Assembly (NCBI GenBank): GCA_029959085.1
Contig: JARWIR010000043.1
Location: 3,472,001 to 3,536,000 of the forward strand
Reading direction: 5' to 3'
Origin: Nemophila menziesii
Lineage: Eukaryota; Streptophyta; Magnoliopsida; Boraginales; Hydrophyllaceae
DNA: 64,000 nucleotides
In this document: piece by piece, positions 11,931 through 24,789 of the stretch
Layout: each line of letters opens with the position of its first letter
Numbering within the stretch: the stretch's first letter is position 1
Position numbers and translations under genes: made by a program
The notes under the pieces: generated by a model
What the model was told of the DNA's origin: nothing
The model's database searches: none
What the model saw: the letters and a program-made list of their open reading frames with translations, nothing else

Positions 11931-13017
11931 TTTATTTTATGTTTTTTTCCAAATAACACCCCAATCACACTATTGAAACACGATAATTAACCTTATAATC
12001 CATGTGGAAAACTATATATAATACTTACTACTTATTACTTGGAACGACTCGTACATATGCGAGGAGCCTTCCCCGAGTATGGATTTTATATCACGCCTCG
12101 GGGGACACCAAGTTTTTTGGCAAAAGATGTATGTGATGAGTACTTGTTTTTTAATAAAACATAATTTTTTGAGGCAAAACCACAAATACTACGGGCCTTA
12201 AAATCTTTGTGAACAATAACAATGCAAATCCTAATGATAACTACCTAAAGAGTTGTAAAATACCCATACATGTAAATACTGATGCATGTTATGTTAAATC
12301 TACTACAAAAAATCTAGTGTTACTTGTCTTATAACATATGTGCAAGGAGTTTTAAGAATCGAAGGTCATGGAATTTTAAGCAAACTTGTCAGCTTATAGG
12401 CTATAAGACTTAGGGACTCATTTTTTTTCAAGAACGTATCTAGAGTATAAGCTCTCTTTTATTATTGTAAAAGTATTATGGACCCTATTAGTTAGAATAT
12501 TCTGCCTCCTGATAGATATCTAAATGTAATACTTAAATATATTTTATGCTTAACACCTATTAGTTTTATCAAGTTCTCTTTTATTAGTAGAAGGAGAAAT
12601 CTTTTTGAATTTAGGTAACCAAACAACAGTTATGGACATATTGTTTGGTCATTGGTATATAGTCCCCCTACCAAGTTAGCTCTTTTGATAATAAGTGATT
12701 GTAAGGCTACAACATAAATTGATCTTTTGGAACAATTATCTTATGGTTAAATGCCCTATAGACCCCTCTAGTTATGTGTAATACCCCCTTAAAAGGTATG
12801 GTCTTTTTTACCCTCCGTAATAGATCATGTGTTCGAATCCGGGTAGTGTCAACAATTTTTTTATTCTCCTAAGAGGTCCTGAGTTTGAATCTTATTGGCG
12901 TCAATAAATTAATCTGATCAGATACTTAAAGAACTTGCACACAAAGGTCATTAAGAACATACCATTAACTATGTTACAAAGCAAAATGTTCATAAAGACA
13001 AATCAATAAGTAGTATT
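11931..13017. other. Non-coding stretch, nothing identified
   Basis: AT-rich DNA without a convincing frame, RNA gene or element ends. Confidence 0.4.
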
Positions 13018-13790
13018 GTTGTTGAGTTATGGGAAAATTCACATAACTCAAAAAGTTAAGTTAGGGAAAATTATCATTACTAAAAAAGGGAAAAACAATA
13101 AGTAAAAAAACATTACTGAGTTACAGGCAAGATCACATAACTCAAAAAAGTTAAAATATTGTTGTTGAGTTATGCGAAAATTCTCGTAACTCGGTTGAGT
13201 TACGGAAAAATTTACATAACTCAAAAAAGCGAAAAAACAATAAGTAAAGATTAAGTAACATATGATATTGAGCTACGGGCATAAATCACTTAACTCAAAA
13301 GAGTTCAAATGTTGTTGTTAAGGTATGAGAAAATTCTCATAGCTCAAAAACTATAATTACACATTTCATAACTCAAAAAAGGGAAATGATAAGTAAACAG
13401 TAAATGAAAGATGTTATTGAGTTACGAGTAAAATCTCATAACACAAAATAATTAAAACGTTGTTAATGAATTATGTGAAAATTCTCATAATTCAAAATGT
13501 TGAGTGATTTGAAATTTTTCATAACTCGGAAAAGAAAAAAAAAAGTTACTAATTAGAATATGGTATTGAGTTATGGACAAAATTCCATGACTAAAAAAAG
13601 TTGAGCTACGGGAAAATTAACTTATAAAGGGAACCTAAAGACAAAATGACACTGTTGAGTTATGCGAAAATTTGCATCACTCAAAAAAGTTGAATTACAA
13701 GAAGATTCTTGTAACTCATAATGGAAAACCAACACTAAAATTTCATTGTTGATTTACATAATAATTCTCATAATTTAGTCTACACTTATT
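13018..13790. repeat. Array of about twelve degenerate palindromic units
   Basis: The unit is GTTGAGTTATGNGAAAATTC followed by NCATAACTCAAAAA. Each is itself an imperfect palindrome of about 28 bp: GAGTTATG pairs with CATAACTC around GAAAATTC. Copies start near 13021, 13112, 13163, 13191, 13265, 13316, 13418, 13466, 13564, 13655, 13689 and 13746. Spacers repeat a CAATAAGTAAA-like stretch. No protein is encoded. Confidence 0.82.
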
Positions 13791-16200
13791 ATTCTTGACA
13801 GATTTTTCAAAATAAGCAAAAATTACGAGAAAAAGTTAATGACGTCTCACATTCTTTATTGAATATAAGAGTATAATTGAAAAAACACAAAATATGATGT
13901 TTTTTATGGATAAGAAAATTACAATTGTGATGAAAGAGAAGTGGTCGAGTGGTTAGCAACACCATTTTGGATGAAGATATTAAGAACGCGGTATTCCAAT
14001 TGAACCCTACCAAGGCCCAGTGTCTGATGTATGTTAGCAACATTTTATCAAACGGGAGACTGCGGGCACATTAGTTTGTAGTATGGTGAAACCAGCTATT
14101 GATTTAGGGAGCATTCCATCAGAGTTAAATGATACACTCGTACATCTTATTCCGAAGGTTCCTGATCCAAGTAGGGTAAGATTATCTCGACCAATTAGCC
14201 TCATTAACTCGTCTTGCAAATTAATCATGAAGTCTATGGTTAATAGGCTTATACCTTTGCTCGTGAATGCTGCCAGGAAGATCAACTACAAATAATATAG
14301 TGCTGGTTAGAGAGGTAGATCACAAAATGAGACAAATGAAGGGGAAGAAAGGAATAATGGAAGTAAAGATTGATTTAGAGAAAGCATATGATAAACTTAG
14401 TTGGAAATTCATTGGGGATACGATCATACATTTCAGATTGCCTTCTTCTTGGGTGACGTTAATAATGGCGAGTATAGAATCAAATGAAATGAGTGTGTTA
14501 TGGAATGGGGAACCGTTAGCCCATTTAGACCACATAGATGAATGCGGCAAGGCGACCCACTCTCACCTTATATATATATATATATTACGTGCATGGAGAT
14601 CTTGTCCTTGTTGATTCAAAATTTGTGTGATAGAGGACGATGGAAGCCAATTCAAGTTTCTAGACATGGACCAAAATTATCTCACATTCTCTTCGTAAAT
14701 GATCTAATCTTGTTTGGTGAAGTTTCTTTATCGCAGGTTGATATTATAAATGAGACCATGAAAATTTTATGTGGGAAGGCTGGGCAAACCATTAGCGTTG
14801 CGAAATTATTAATCTATTTCTCAAGGAATGTGCCAGAAGAAAGTTAAAAGGAGCTAGACCTGAAAAGCGTATTTTGTTTGTGTGAGTCATTCGGAAAGTA
14901 TTTGGGGGTGCCTACATAATCGGGGAGGTTGCCAAAGGGGTTTTATAAGAAAATAACAGAGAAGACAAAATACAAGCTTTCAATGTGGAAGACGAAGTCT
15001 TTATCCCTAGCAGGGAGAATTACGTTGGCGCAATTGGTGTTATATGCAATTCCTACATATCAGATGGAAATAGATCGACCGTATTACCCAGGAATTTATG
15101 TGAGGTTCAACAAATGAAATGAGGAAAATACATTGGGTAGCGTGGGAACAAGTGTGTAAACCAAAATTAGAAGGGGGATTGGGATCGACAGATGCTAGGT
15201 GCTATAATATAGCCCTATTGGCCAAACTTGGGTGGAAGCTCCTTCAGAATCAAAAGTGGCGTGGGTGGAGATATTTTAGCACAAATACTTTGGAATGGGT
15301 TGCTGAATTATGAACCTAAAGTCATCGTTCAAGTATGTTTAATAGTATATTTGGGGGGAAGGGGGAAGATGTTAAGAAAGGGTGTAGTTGAAGAAATTAG
15401 AACGGAAGGGACAATATACAAATAGAATAAAGAAAATTCTGGGCGGTATACTGTCAAAGCTGCATACAACTGTCTAAAAGAAACCTTGGAAGAACAAGAT
15501 TTTAATTGGGGCCTGCTGTGGAAATTGAAAGTCTCACAAAAAATTGCGTGTTCATGTGGAGATTGGTGAGAAATAGATTGTCGACAACTGAACTTTGGCA
15601 TAAACAGGGTGTAATTGAGGCGAATGTATGTGGGGTATGTGGGGCGATAATGGAGGACATGAGACACATGCTAACATAATATAAAGTAGTTGTCGCCACT
15701 TGGAAATTACTGGACACAAATATTACTGAACAATTCGGGAGGCCGACATAGAGTAGTGAGCAAAAGAACAAACACATCAATAGGTGACACAGTTCCAGAA
15801 GGTGCGGGAGCTACTGACACATTTTCAGGAGGCGAACTAACTGTTGAACCTGCAATGCGGATGATGAACAGATGGACAGGACCTTAGCAACAACGAAAAT
15901 GTTGCTGGAAGTCAGGAGCTTCGGTCAAAAGCTGGGTGAACGAACAACTGCAGGCGAAATGGGGATGGTGCAGACTGGAAAGGAAGCTTGCTTACTCTGC
16001 GGTGTTGTGGTTGATATAAAATCGCAGGGGCGAGGTAATATTTAATCTGAGCCCATTCTCCCCAAGTCTTGATAACATGAGGTCGAAATTAGTTAAAATG
16101 GTGAAGGACTTTGTGAGCGCTTGGGGGAAGGATTACACAAGAGGAATTATTATGTCCTCAGGAAATATGCTTGTGAGATGGACTAAGCCGGAAAGAAATA

Positions 16201-16422
16201 CTCCCTCCGTCCCAAAAATAATGTCCCCTTAGAATTTCAAGACACTTTATTCCACCTTTTTCCACTATTACCCTTATTAAAATATTTAAATTTATGTTTC
16301 TAATGAATATTTAAAATATCAATACACTTTATTAGAGGTATTTTAGTCATGAAGAAGATAATAATTGTGTTTCTTAATTTGTGTGAAAAGAAAAGTGGAC
16401 ATTATTTTTGGGACGGGGGGAG
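16201..16422. mobile_element. Stowaway MITE, 222 bp, in the LINE B RNase H region
   Basis: Termini CTCCCTCCGTCCCAAAAATA and, inverted, CTCCCCCCGTCCCAAAAATA match over about 26 bp. TA flanks both sides (16199-16200, 16423-16424). It has no coding capacity and is of the same superfamily as 4320-4567. Confidence 0.95.
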
Positions 16423-16497
16423 TAGTAAGTTAAATGTAGATGGGAACTTTAATCAAAGTACGGGAAAGGCGGTATAGGAGGAATTATGAGAGATAAG

Positions 16498-17035
16498 CAG
16501 GGGCGGACCCACCTTAGGCCCAGAGGTGGCTCAAGCCCCCCTGAACCCGTAAATTTAAAATACTTCAATATAATTTTGATTCGAAAAATAATTAATTTTC
16601 GTTGAAAATTTATGTATAACTTGCATGCTTTAAAAAGCATATGAGTTATTGTAGCTTATTAGTTAATTACTTTTACATATTAGAATTTATCCTAGAGGTT
16701 AGGAGTTCGAAACTTAGCATTTGCTTTTTATATTTTTAATAAGTTTAATTTAAAATAATTATAAGACTTCAACTTTATTCTTATACTTTAACATTATAAA
16801 TAAAACTTTGTTCTTTAATATACTAGATTTAAATTATAAATTTGTCAACTTTCATAAATCAATTTATTAAATATACCTTTTATACGGTGTTGGATTTTTA
16901 TATTTGTATTTTGACATTTCTAGTTATATGTTTATGTATCATTTTTTTACCTTAAAAAATTATGTAAAGCGTTCAACACCCAAATTTTCATATATTTCAA
17001 GCCCCCCCTCAATTTAACTTCTGGATCCGCCCCTG
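16498..17035. mobile_element. Non-autonomous hAT-type element, 538 bp
   Basis: Termini CAGGGGCGGACCCACC and, inverted, CAGGGGCGGATCCAG. The 8-bp direct duplication GAGATAAG (16490-16497 and 17036-17043) fits the hAT superfamily. The LINE B RNase H frame continues across the site when the element and one duplication are removed (IMRDK then EGTFLGG). Internally it is AT-rich, with a GCCCCCC tract near each end and no transposase. Confidence 0.95.
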
Positions 17036-17400
17036 GAGATAAGGAGGGTACATTCTTAGGTGGCTTTGTGGGTTCATGTGTAATAAAATCGCCTTATATG
17101 TGTCAAAGGTACTACCATTACACTATGGACTAAGGTGGACGGAAAATGGAAAAATAATTGGACTAAGTGTAAAAACAGATTCAAGGAAATTTCATGCGCT
17201 AGTGAAGGACGGCGGTGGTTTCAAGGATCAGTTTTCTACCATGGAGAGTGATTGTGTGAACATTCTAAAAAGGAATCAAGGATTCAAGCTAACACACATG
17301 TATCTAGAGGCGAATAAGTGTGCAGATTTAGTGGTAAAAGAAAGGGGAATGATAGACCGAAACCATGAAATATAGTGATCTCCCATAATATTTGTGGATA

Positions 17401-18021
17401 AACATCACGAAGGATAATAATGATAGTTATGAACGTAAATTTATAGTAGATTTTTTTATAAGAGTTGTAAGTAAATTATTAATATTTTTTTCAGCATTCT
17501 ATGTATGAAAAACTAAAGAATAAGTTTCTTTTTTTTTTTTTCTGAAAAGAATAAAATAGATTTATTAGGTCATTCCTTATCTTATTTAATATATTTAGTT
17601 TATTACTGACTATTATAAGTTATCCGATTTCTAACTTCTTTAAATGATAAACCGTAAGGAATAACAAAATATGGGAGTTCCCTATTTTCAGGGAAGCAAG
17701 AACTCTATGTAGAATAATTTTGTGTCAGATTCTCTAATTTAAATAAAAGGAAAAATGATGCTGAGATGCTTAGATCAAATCTCATGTGCACACATTTACT
17801 CTTTGAAGGCAATTGGACAAGTTGGGTGGAAAAGGAAGAATCTAAACCCACCCACCGAAAGAGATCCCATTCGTTAATCTTACAAGAATATAACAAGAAG
17901 ATGATTGCAAGAATCTTAAATTTCGTTTAATTGACCACACCTTTCAGGAATTTTCTGCTTCTCATAAAGAATATGTACTGTTTTTTTTTTTCGTCTATTA
18001 AACATAAGGCCATTAGCTTAT
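17401..18021. other. Non-coding spacer between LINE B and LINE D
   Basis: AT-rich, with T runs near 17530 and 17982. One 63-codon minus-strand frame (17705-17896) shows no motif and is not called. Confidence 0.4.
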
Positions 18022-18030
18022 ATTTTCGTG

Positions 18031-19335
18031 TTTTTTTTTTTTTTTTTTGGGTCGGGTAAACGGTTGTATTAAAAAAATCAAAACTGTACACTATACATGG
18101 GTGTTACCTACCTAGGCTCGAAAGCATAAGGTAGCAACAAGGAATATAAAAAAACAACTACCTCATACTATACTAATACAAGCTAGCCTTCCACTCACAT
18201 CCAAAAAAGAATGACGAGGGAACAAGGAAAATAAGATTGAATAAACAAACCATTTAATTTCCTTGGTTACTATTTCTCTAGTCTTGGAAGCACCTCTCAT
18301 GGCTAGGTGATTTCTCGCCGTCCAAATACAATACACGGTAGCTCCAAAACCCAATTTCCAAGCCTTTCTTCTCCAATTCTCTCTACCTTTTAATTTTTAA
18401 GCCATTTCAAAGCGCTTAGCATAGTGTTCATTTCCTTGTCTAGTCCAAGCCACATTTTTATATCATCCCATATAGCCTTAGCAAAAGAGCATTCAAAAAA
18501 TAAATGCCTATTCGATTCAAAATCTTCCTTACACAAATCACAAAGTGGATCAAGTTCCATGTAAGTAATCCTATTCTTAGTTTTAAGTCTTTCTTTTAAT
18601 GCCATCCATACTATGATTGCATGTTTCGGAAATACACTCGGATCCCACACAATATTTGCCCAAGGTTTAATAAAAGCTTTACGACGAAATAAATCATAAG
18701 GGAATTTATATACATCATAAAACTCTATTGTATTTACCTCATATGTTGATCGGGGCGCCTTAACGGAAGCAAACCATAAAGCTAATATTTCTTTTCTTCC
18801 TTCTTCGCCTAGGGACCCACGTATAATTTCTTTTAACTCCCAAATATTTTTCAAAAGTGGGGAATTACTTTTTTTAGGAATCCATTCCCAAAAACCACTA
18901 CTATTAAAATACTCACCATTAATCCACCTAATCCAAAGTGATTCTTTATTTTCCACTATTTTCCAAATCATCTTAAGAAGTAAAGCTTTATTCCATGCTT
19001 CAAAATCTTTTAATCCAAGTCCCCCTTCATTTTTAGGCATACAAATATTTTCCAACTAACTTGGGGTGGCTTATTATCCCAATAAAAATTACGGCAAATA
19101 CTAATAATTCTCTCTTTAACACCAACCGGAACCGGGAAAATCGTAAACCAAAAGCAAATCACCCCTTGAAGAACCGATCTAATCAATTCCAATCTACCCG
19201 CAAATGAAAGTGAAGAGACTCTCCAACTCCTAACATAACCTTCCAATTTATCAAAAAGAGGTTTATAGTCTCTCGATAATAATACTGAAGATCCTAGCGG
19301 GACCCCTAAATAACGAAAAGGCATAATCCCTTCCA
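18031..19335 (-). mobile_element. LINE D: 5'-truncated L1-type LINE with clear target duplication
   Basis: The poly(A) tail reads as T at 18031-18048. The flanks ATTTTCGTG plus T's (18022-18030, and 19336-19349) form a target-site duplication of 9 bp, or about 14 bp if shared T's are counted. It contains a 3' untranslated region of about 340 bp and the last part of ORF2. It is a close relative of LINE A. Confidence 0.9.
18390..19335 (-). pseudogene. LINE D ORF2 3' end (thumb and zf-RVT)
   Basis: The 19336-19010 frame carries MPFRYLGVPLGSSVLLSRDY and SFAGRLELIRSVLQG, the L1 reverse-transcriptase thumb. A single frameshift near 19040 leads into the 19055-18390 frame: ENICMPKNEGGLGLKDFEAW, then SPLLKNIWELK, then a zf-RVT domain with CDLCKEDFESNRHLFFECSF (zinc-binding Cys/His) and AIWDDIKMWLG. 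The second frame has 221 uninterrupted codons, so this copy is younger than LINE A. It lacks the polymerase core. Confidence 0.88.
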
Positions 19336-19413
19336 ATTTTCGTGTTTTTATTTATAACGTAAGTAGTTTAGTCCAACTTACACTTATAATAATTAATTTC
19401 ATTAAAAAAAATA

Positions 19414-19475
<62 letters not shown>

Positions 19476-19817
19476 AAATTAGGTTATCTATATTTAAGAA
19501 AAAGATTAAAACTATAAAATTTTCACTTTATATTTTTTAAAAACTATAAAAATAACAAAATCAGTTAAAAATAAGATAACAATATTTCTCTAGGGTATCT
19601 TATTTTCTTTTGGTAAACTGATTGTGACATTAAAATGAATATTGTTCTGATAAAGTATGACCTGAGAATCTAAATAATATTAAGTTACAAAATAATTTAC
19701 TAGTCAAAAAGTTAATGTCATTGAACACAACACTATAGCAGTGATCTCAACGTAATTATTAATATAACAAACACAAGTCTATAAGAAGCAATGCAAAAGC
19801 AGATTTGACACTTAAGG
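19336..19817. repeat. Spacer with (TA)n microsatellite
   Basis: A (TA)n tract of about 50 bp lies at 19418-19468. The rest is AT-rich without a recognisable gene. Confidence 0.8.
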
Positions 19818-19920
19818 ATTTTTTATTTTTTTTCCCTAAAAGCTTTCATTCATGCCAAAAATAACAAAAGGATGAAACAACTTTCGTAAGAGTGGCTTCA
19901 TTTAAGATAAGTTTCGCTAA

Positions 19921-21341
19921 TTGGGGAGAAGAGAGGTCCGAGCCCTACCAAAGCCTAAACTATTGTCACTCAGCGAGTTTTTAGCTAACCAATCCGCAAC
20001 TACGTTTTTTTACTCGAAGTACGCAAGAGAAAAGTGGAGTGCAACTATCAGTTACAAGATAGATACTACGAGTAATACTATTAATCCTAGGACTAGCTAC
20101 TGGGAAATTAGAAGCGAAAGACTCCATGATCTCCTTGCAATCGTTCTCTATTATACATCTTATGTTCTTGAATTCACGAGCCCATAAACATGCCTTCAAG
20201 ACCCCAAGAGATTCGACTTTTAAGGAATTTTCTGCTCCAATTTCTCAAGAGTTGTATTTAATAACTTTTCCATTACTATCCCCAGCAACACATGCAATAA
20301 AAGAGTTAGAAACTTTATAAGATGCATCACAATTTATTTTATACCAGTTTTTGGGTAGTGGATCCCATTTACATGTACTTTTATTAACATTAATAGATTC
20401 ATTCATATCAGGTAACTGAACACTTCTACGCATGCTTGAACCTGTATTATTCATCACACTGCCTTTTATATTGTTATTTTTTTGCTTCTTTCAGGCTATT
20501 TAGAGCATTTTCCTTCAGACTATGTAAGTCATCCTCAGGAGATCGACCCTCAAGCTCCATATCCGACATAATCATTTGATTATTTTTACCCTCAGATTCA
20601 TTGAATCATCCTCGGGCTTTAATATATATCTTTGTTCCCTTTATAAGGATTGAGCTTTTGTTATAGTATATATAGGGCAGGGTTTCACATTATCAAATGT
20701 AAATCCATTCCTGCCTTTCCAAATATGCCAAGCAGTGATAGCAATTTGTTCTTCTAGGAAAGGAGTTTTGACTTTCTTTTGACTATCTTTATAGAGAACA
20801 TCAGCCATCCAAGTGTCCAGTTTAAATGGTGCACTGGTTGCTAGTTCTCAGTGTAAGATTAGAAGTCAGCCATACAAATTTAGCCCAAGGATAATCAAAT
20901 AATATATGTTCCAGAGTTTCTGGATTTTCATTACAAATGTTATAGTTTTTAGTGTCCAAGGCTTTCCTTAAGAACATGTTTTCATTAGTAGGTAGAATAT
21001 TTTTGACAGCATTCCACATGAAGTTTTTAATCTTATGTGGAGTTTTTAGTTTCCAAATGATTTTCCATACTTGGGGATTAATATTAAAAGAAGAAGAAGG
21101 TTTAGCAGGTTGTTTCATAAGGTCTTTCTTTTCCATACCTTCCTTTAGAAAGTGATATGCAATCTTGACACTATAGTTACCATTAGGATTAAAATTCCAA
21201 TAGCAGCTACCATTTAATGGTATAAGGGGAATAAACCTATGAAATATTTTATTACAAATATCTTTAGAGAAATTCTGTTTAATAACCTCTACGAATTCCA
21301 GTTTCTAGTTCCTTTAGTAATCAAATCCCTGACCCAATTTA

Positions 21342-21413
<72 letters not shown>

Positions 21414-24203
21414 GAAGGGAGTTATTTTATCATAATTTTGGATCCAATTAAGAAAGTGGATGTTAATACTAATACCATCTCCAATCTTCCACTTAAGGTG
21501 TTTAATAATAAAATCTCTTCCAACCGATGGGCTTCTCCACCGCCAAGAGGGAGAGCAACCAAGCTCACCTTGGATAAAATTAGTATTAGGAAGAGTCAGT
21601 TTTAGTAATAACATTCCAAGCTTGTTTACCAAGCATATCAATATTCATGAGGTTAAGGTTTCTATATCCAAGCCCACCTTTAAATTTACTACTTGTTAAA
21701 GAGTTCCAGTTGCCCCAGTGAATCTTTTTCTTTCCTTTTGTCCCCTACCAAAATTTAGCTATTAGTGATGAAATAAGATCATAAATCTTAAGAGTCAGGA
21801 GGTAGGAGGTAGGAGAACATATAATAATTGGGGATGCTTTGAAGGATAACCTTGATAAGGGTATCCTTACCGGCATCACTAAGAAAGAGGTTTTTCCAAT
21901 ATCAATTCTTTTTAATAACTTTTTCAACAAGCAGTTTGAGGTCTTTTACCTTGGATCTACCCCACTCAGTGGGAAGTCCAAGGTAGGTCCCAAGATTACT
22001 TGTTATTTTCATATTAAGTCTAGCTGCAAAAATATATTGAATATGATGTGGTGTGTTACTACTAAATTTTACACCACATTTATTACGGTTAAAAGTCAAT
22101 CCAGTGGCCAAAGCATATTTGTTATGAATGTCATCAAAACTATTAGTATCTTAATAACTGGCTCTAAGAAAAAATATACTATCATCAGCAAACAACAGGT
22201 GAGTAAACCTGGGACATTTTCTAGCAATAATTCCTTCTAGTAAACCTTTAATCACTTTATTATTTACCAAAGCTGACAGAGTTTGGGTTATAATACAAAA
22301 GAGTAGACGTGATAAGGGGTCACCCTGCCTGATTCCCCTTATAGGTTTATTAAGTAGGTGAGGTTGTCCATTTATAAGGACTGAGTAAGACACAGTGGTG
22401 ACACAATTTGGTATAAAATCACACCATCTTTTCTCAAAGCCTAATTTAACCATAAGACTATAGAGAAAATCCCACTCAACAAATTCATATGCTTTTTGTA
22501 TATCTTCTTTGATAATCATACTATATTTCATAGTATCTATTTTTTCTTTTATATAATTACAAACTTCATGTACAATCATGGAATTTTCCTGAATATGTCT
22601 TTCATGCACAAATGCCGATTGGTTTTCCTCAATAATATGACTCGTTAAGGGTTGTAATCTATTTACTATAATTTGGGATTTGATTTTATAAATAATATTT
22701 GAAACCTAGAGTTGTTATACCAAAAATTATTTACTATTTTAATAACATCAAGTTTGATGATTTGCCAATACTTTTTGTAAAAAAAACCTAGATATCCATC
22801 AGGACCAGGTGCTTTGCTTGTCCCTAATTCATTAACTGCATTTTCAATCTCACAAATATCAATGGGTTTAAGGAAGGAGCTATTCATATTGTGGGAAATT
22901 ATAGGTTTAATAATCTCAATTACACCACAATAGTCTCTATTGCCCACAGAGTTGTATACATTATTAAAGTACTGATGAATATTATTCTTAATATCATTAT
23001 CTTTATTAAGCCAAACACCCCTTTTATTTTGAATCTTACAAATTTTATTAATTTTCCTTTTTTTCTTTAGTAGCAGCATGAAAAAAAACTGTGTTTTTAT
23101 CACCACTTTTAAGCCAAGTAATTCTAAAGCGAGAAGCCCAGGAATCTTATTCACTTTTCCATGTTATTTCAATCTATTTAACAATATAGTTATACTCATC
23201 CTTCTCTTTGTTATATAGACAAGTAGAGTTGGTCAATTTTTTTAATTTTTTCATAAGATCATCAATTTTTTTCCTCCCGTTGTTAAACTTCCTTTTACTC
23301 CGCACAATTAAGAGTCTTTTACACATATTAAGATTACTACAGAGCTTGTTTCTAGTGATAATATTAACAGAGTTTCTAGATTTCCAGACATTCTTGATGA
23401 TTTCATAGCAATCTCTTTCCTCCATCCAGAATTTCTCAAAATAAAATCTTTTAAAAGCCGGTTTAGGAGAATCTTCAAGATGAAGGATCAAGGGACTATG
23501 ATCTAAACCAAGAGCTGGAAGTAAAGTAACCCAGGCATCCGGATATAAATTGGCCCGCTCTGAATTATAGAGGCATTTATCCAAAAGAATTTCTATAAGT
23601 TTTTTTCCAGCCCTTCTATTAGACCAAAATAAGTAACAACCCTTACTAATAGCCTGATCAAGGTTATTATTTTTTATATAAGAGTTAAAGGCATCCATGT
23701 TTTTAGTAACTTTACTATCTTCTCCTAACTTTTCACTTATATATCTATGATTTTTGAAATCACCCACCAAGTTCCAAGCCAAATTATCAACAGGGGCATA
23801 GAGTTAAACTTTTTACAGGGATTTACTTTTTTCTGGGTCATGGGGCAATCATAAACAAGAGTAATGTAAGATTTAACCCCAATTTTATCAAACAATTCAT
23901 AATGGATGAAATTTTCGTTGTTACTAATGACATTGATGTTGTTTTTACATTTACTACGAAAGTCAAACCCTCACTTAATCCACATGGGTCCATTGTAGTT
24001 ATCAGGTGCATGCTAAGAGTATTGGCAAAATTATTAATAACATAAATTTGATTTTTAGTTTCAGAAAGAAATATTACCTCCAGTTGATATCGCCTCCCAA
24101 TATCGATGAGGGTCTGGACCACCAAGGGTGTGCCAATCCGTCGGCAGTTCCAGGCAAGTTGTATCATATCTCCTCTTGGGATTGATATAGGACAATCCTG
24201 CAA
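19921..24203 (-). pseudogene. LINE F ORF2 (EN, RT, zf-RVT, RNase H), frameshifted
   Basis: Endonuclease: LAWNCRRIGTPLVVQTL (24165), FLSETKNQ, then NLVGDFKNHRYISEKLGEDS (23775) with the GDF box. RT: VNELGTSKAPGPDGYLGFFY (22820), IIKEDIQKAYEFVEW (motif A, 22530), GIRQGDPLSRLLF (22335), and HLLFADDSIFFL (22200) with the catalytic FADD intact. Connection: SPSVGRDFIIKHLKWKIGDG (21530), followed by a long run of Ile from an (ATT)n expansion. zf-RVT: WKLKTPHKIKNFMWNAV and LEHILFDYPWAKFVW. RNase H: WYKINCDASY (20345) and CIIENDCKEI (20155). Frameshifts and stops separate the blocks. It looks recently dead: the key residues remain but no single long frame does. Confidence 0.88.
21341..21413. repeat. 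(ATT)n microsatellite inside LINE F ORF2
   Basis: About 24 uninterrupted ATT units expand within the region between RT and zf-RVT, read as poly-isoleucine on the minus strand. Confidence 0.97.
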
Positions 24204-24789
24204 ACCATTTCAAATGACTCTTTGATATCAACCCAAATTTTCCTCTTTACCGTTGTTCTCAATTTGTGTAGAGGATTTAAGATTCTCCACATACATTTTC
24301 TTACCATATCTTGCATCCCAAAGACGATTGTAGCGATTATTTTCAGAGAAGAATCTTCTTGATCTTTTGCTAAGTATTGTTGACTTCCTAGTAATGGTAC
24401 GGGTACCTTTTGCTTTATAGATGAAACCAACATTTTTGCGAGAGTTTAAGTTAGTAGTATTGGTTATAAAGGTGGCTTGGTTCAATGAAATTTGGATACA
24501 AGATGAAGTAGCGGTGTTATGATAGGAGTTAGGGTTCAAAGAAGATTTGGGAGTAAAGGGGGAAGAAAGTGGGATTGGAGAGAGGTTGTGTTTGGTTGAG
24601 TTGTTGGACTTATTTTGGTTAAGGTTGGGTTGGGTATATAAATATTGGGCGAGAAACTAACCTTAGGGTTAAGTAGGTCCCGACTACCCAATTGACCATT
24701 TTGACTCGGGCTAGGAAAAGACCCAAAAGATATTTCATTAATATTAGTCCGTGGAGAAGAGAGATTATTTTGCATCTGTCCAGCTAAGT

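Larger units (their letters stand above)
13940..17375 (+). pseudogene. LINE B ORF2 remnant (RT, zf-RVT, RNase H)
   Basis: Pieces in order: ILDEDIKNAVFQLNPTKA (about 13957, before the RT core); LVHLIPKVPDPS and SRPISLINSSCKLIMK (about 14140); KIDLEKAYDKLSW (motif A, about 14366); MRQGDPLSPY (14542), interrupted by a TA-rich expansion read as YIYIYI; HILFVNDLILFGE, the FADD box with V and N replacing A and the first D; SLSLAGRITLAQLVLYAIPT (15000); RKIHWVAWEQVCKPKLEGGL (15122); VKAAYNCLKE and a decayed zf-RVT (15455-15670). RNase H begins at KLNVDGNFNQ (16430) and ends with THMYLEANKCADLV (17292). Frames change repeatedly and the polymerase site is broken. Confidence 0.85.
13940..17400 (+). mobile_element. 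LINE B: 5'-truncated L1-type LINE with two nested MITEs
   Basis: The element starts inside ORF2 just before reverse transcriptase and runs through zf-RVT to RNase H, ending near 17400. A Stowaway (16201-16422) and a hAT MITE (16498-17035) lie in the RNase H region. Removing them brings the frame together across both sites. Of the other LINEs here it is closest to LINE C, with shared GDPLSPY, SLAGRITLAQ and CKPK..GGLG blocks. Confidence 0.85.

Noticed and set aside
13018..13790. CRISPR-like array
   Set aside because: This is plant nuclear DNA; units are degenerate palindromes with repetitive, irregular spacers.
13936..13962. GGTCGAGTGGTTAGCAAC looks like the 5' part of a tRNA-Ser or tRNA-Leu
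   Set aside because: No box B or acceptor stem follows; the sequence is the start of LINE B ORF2.
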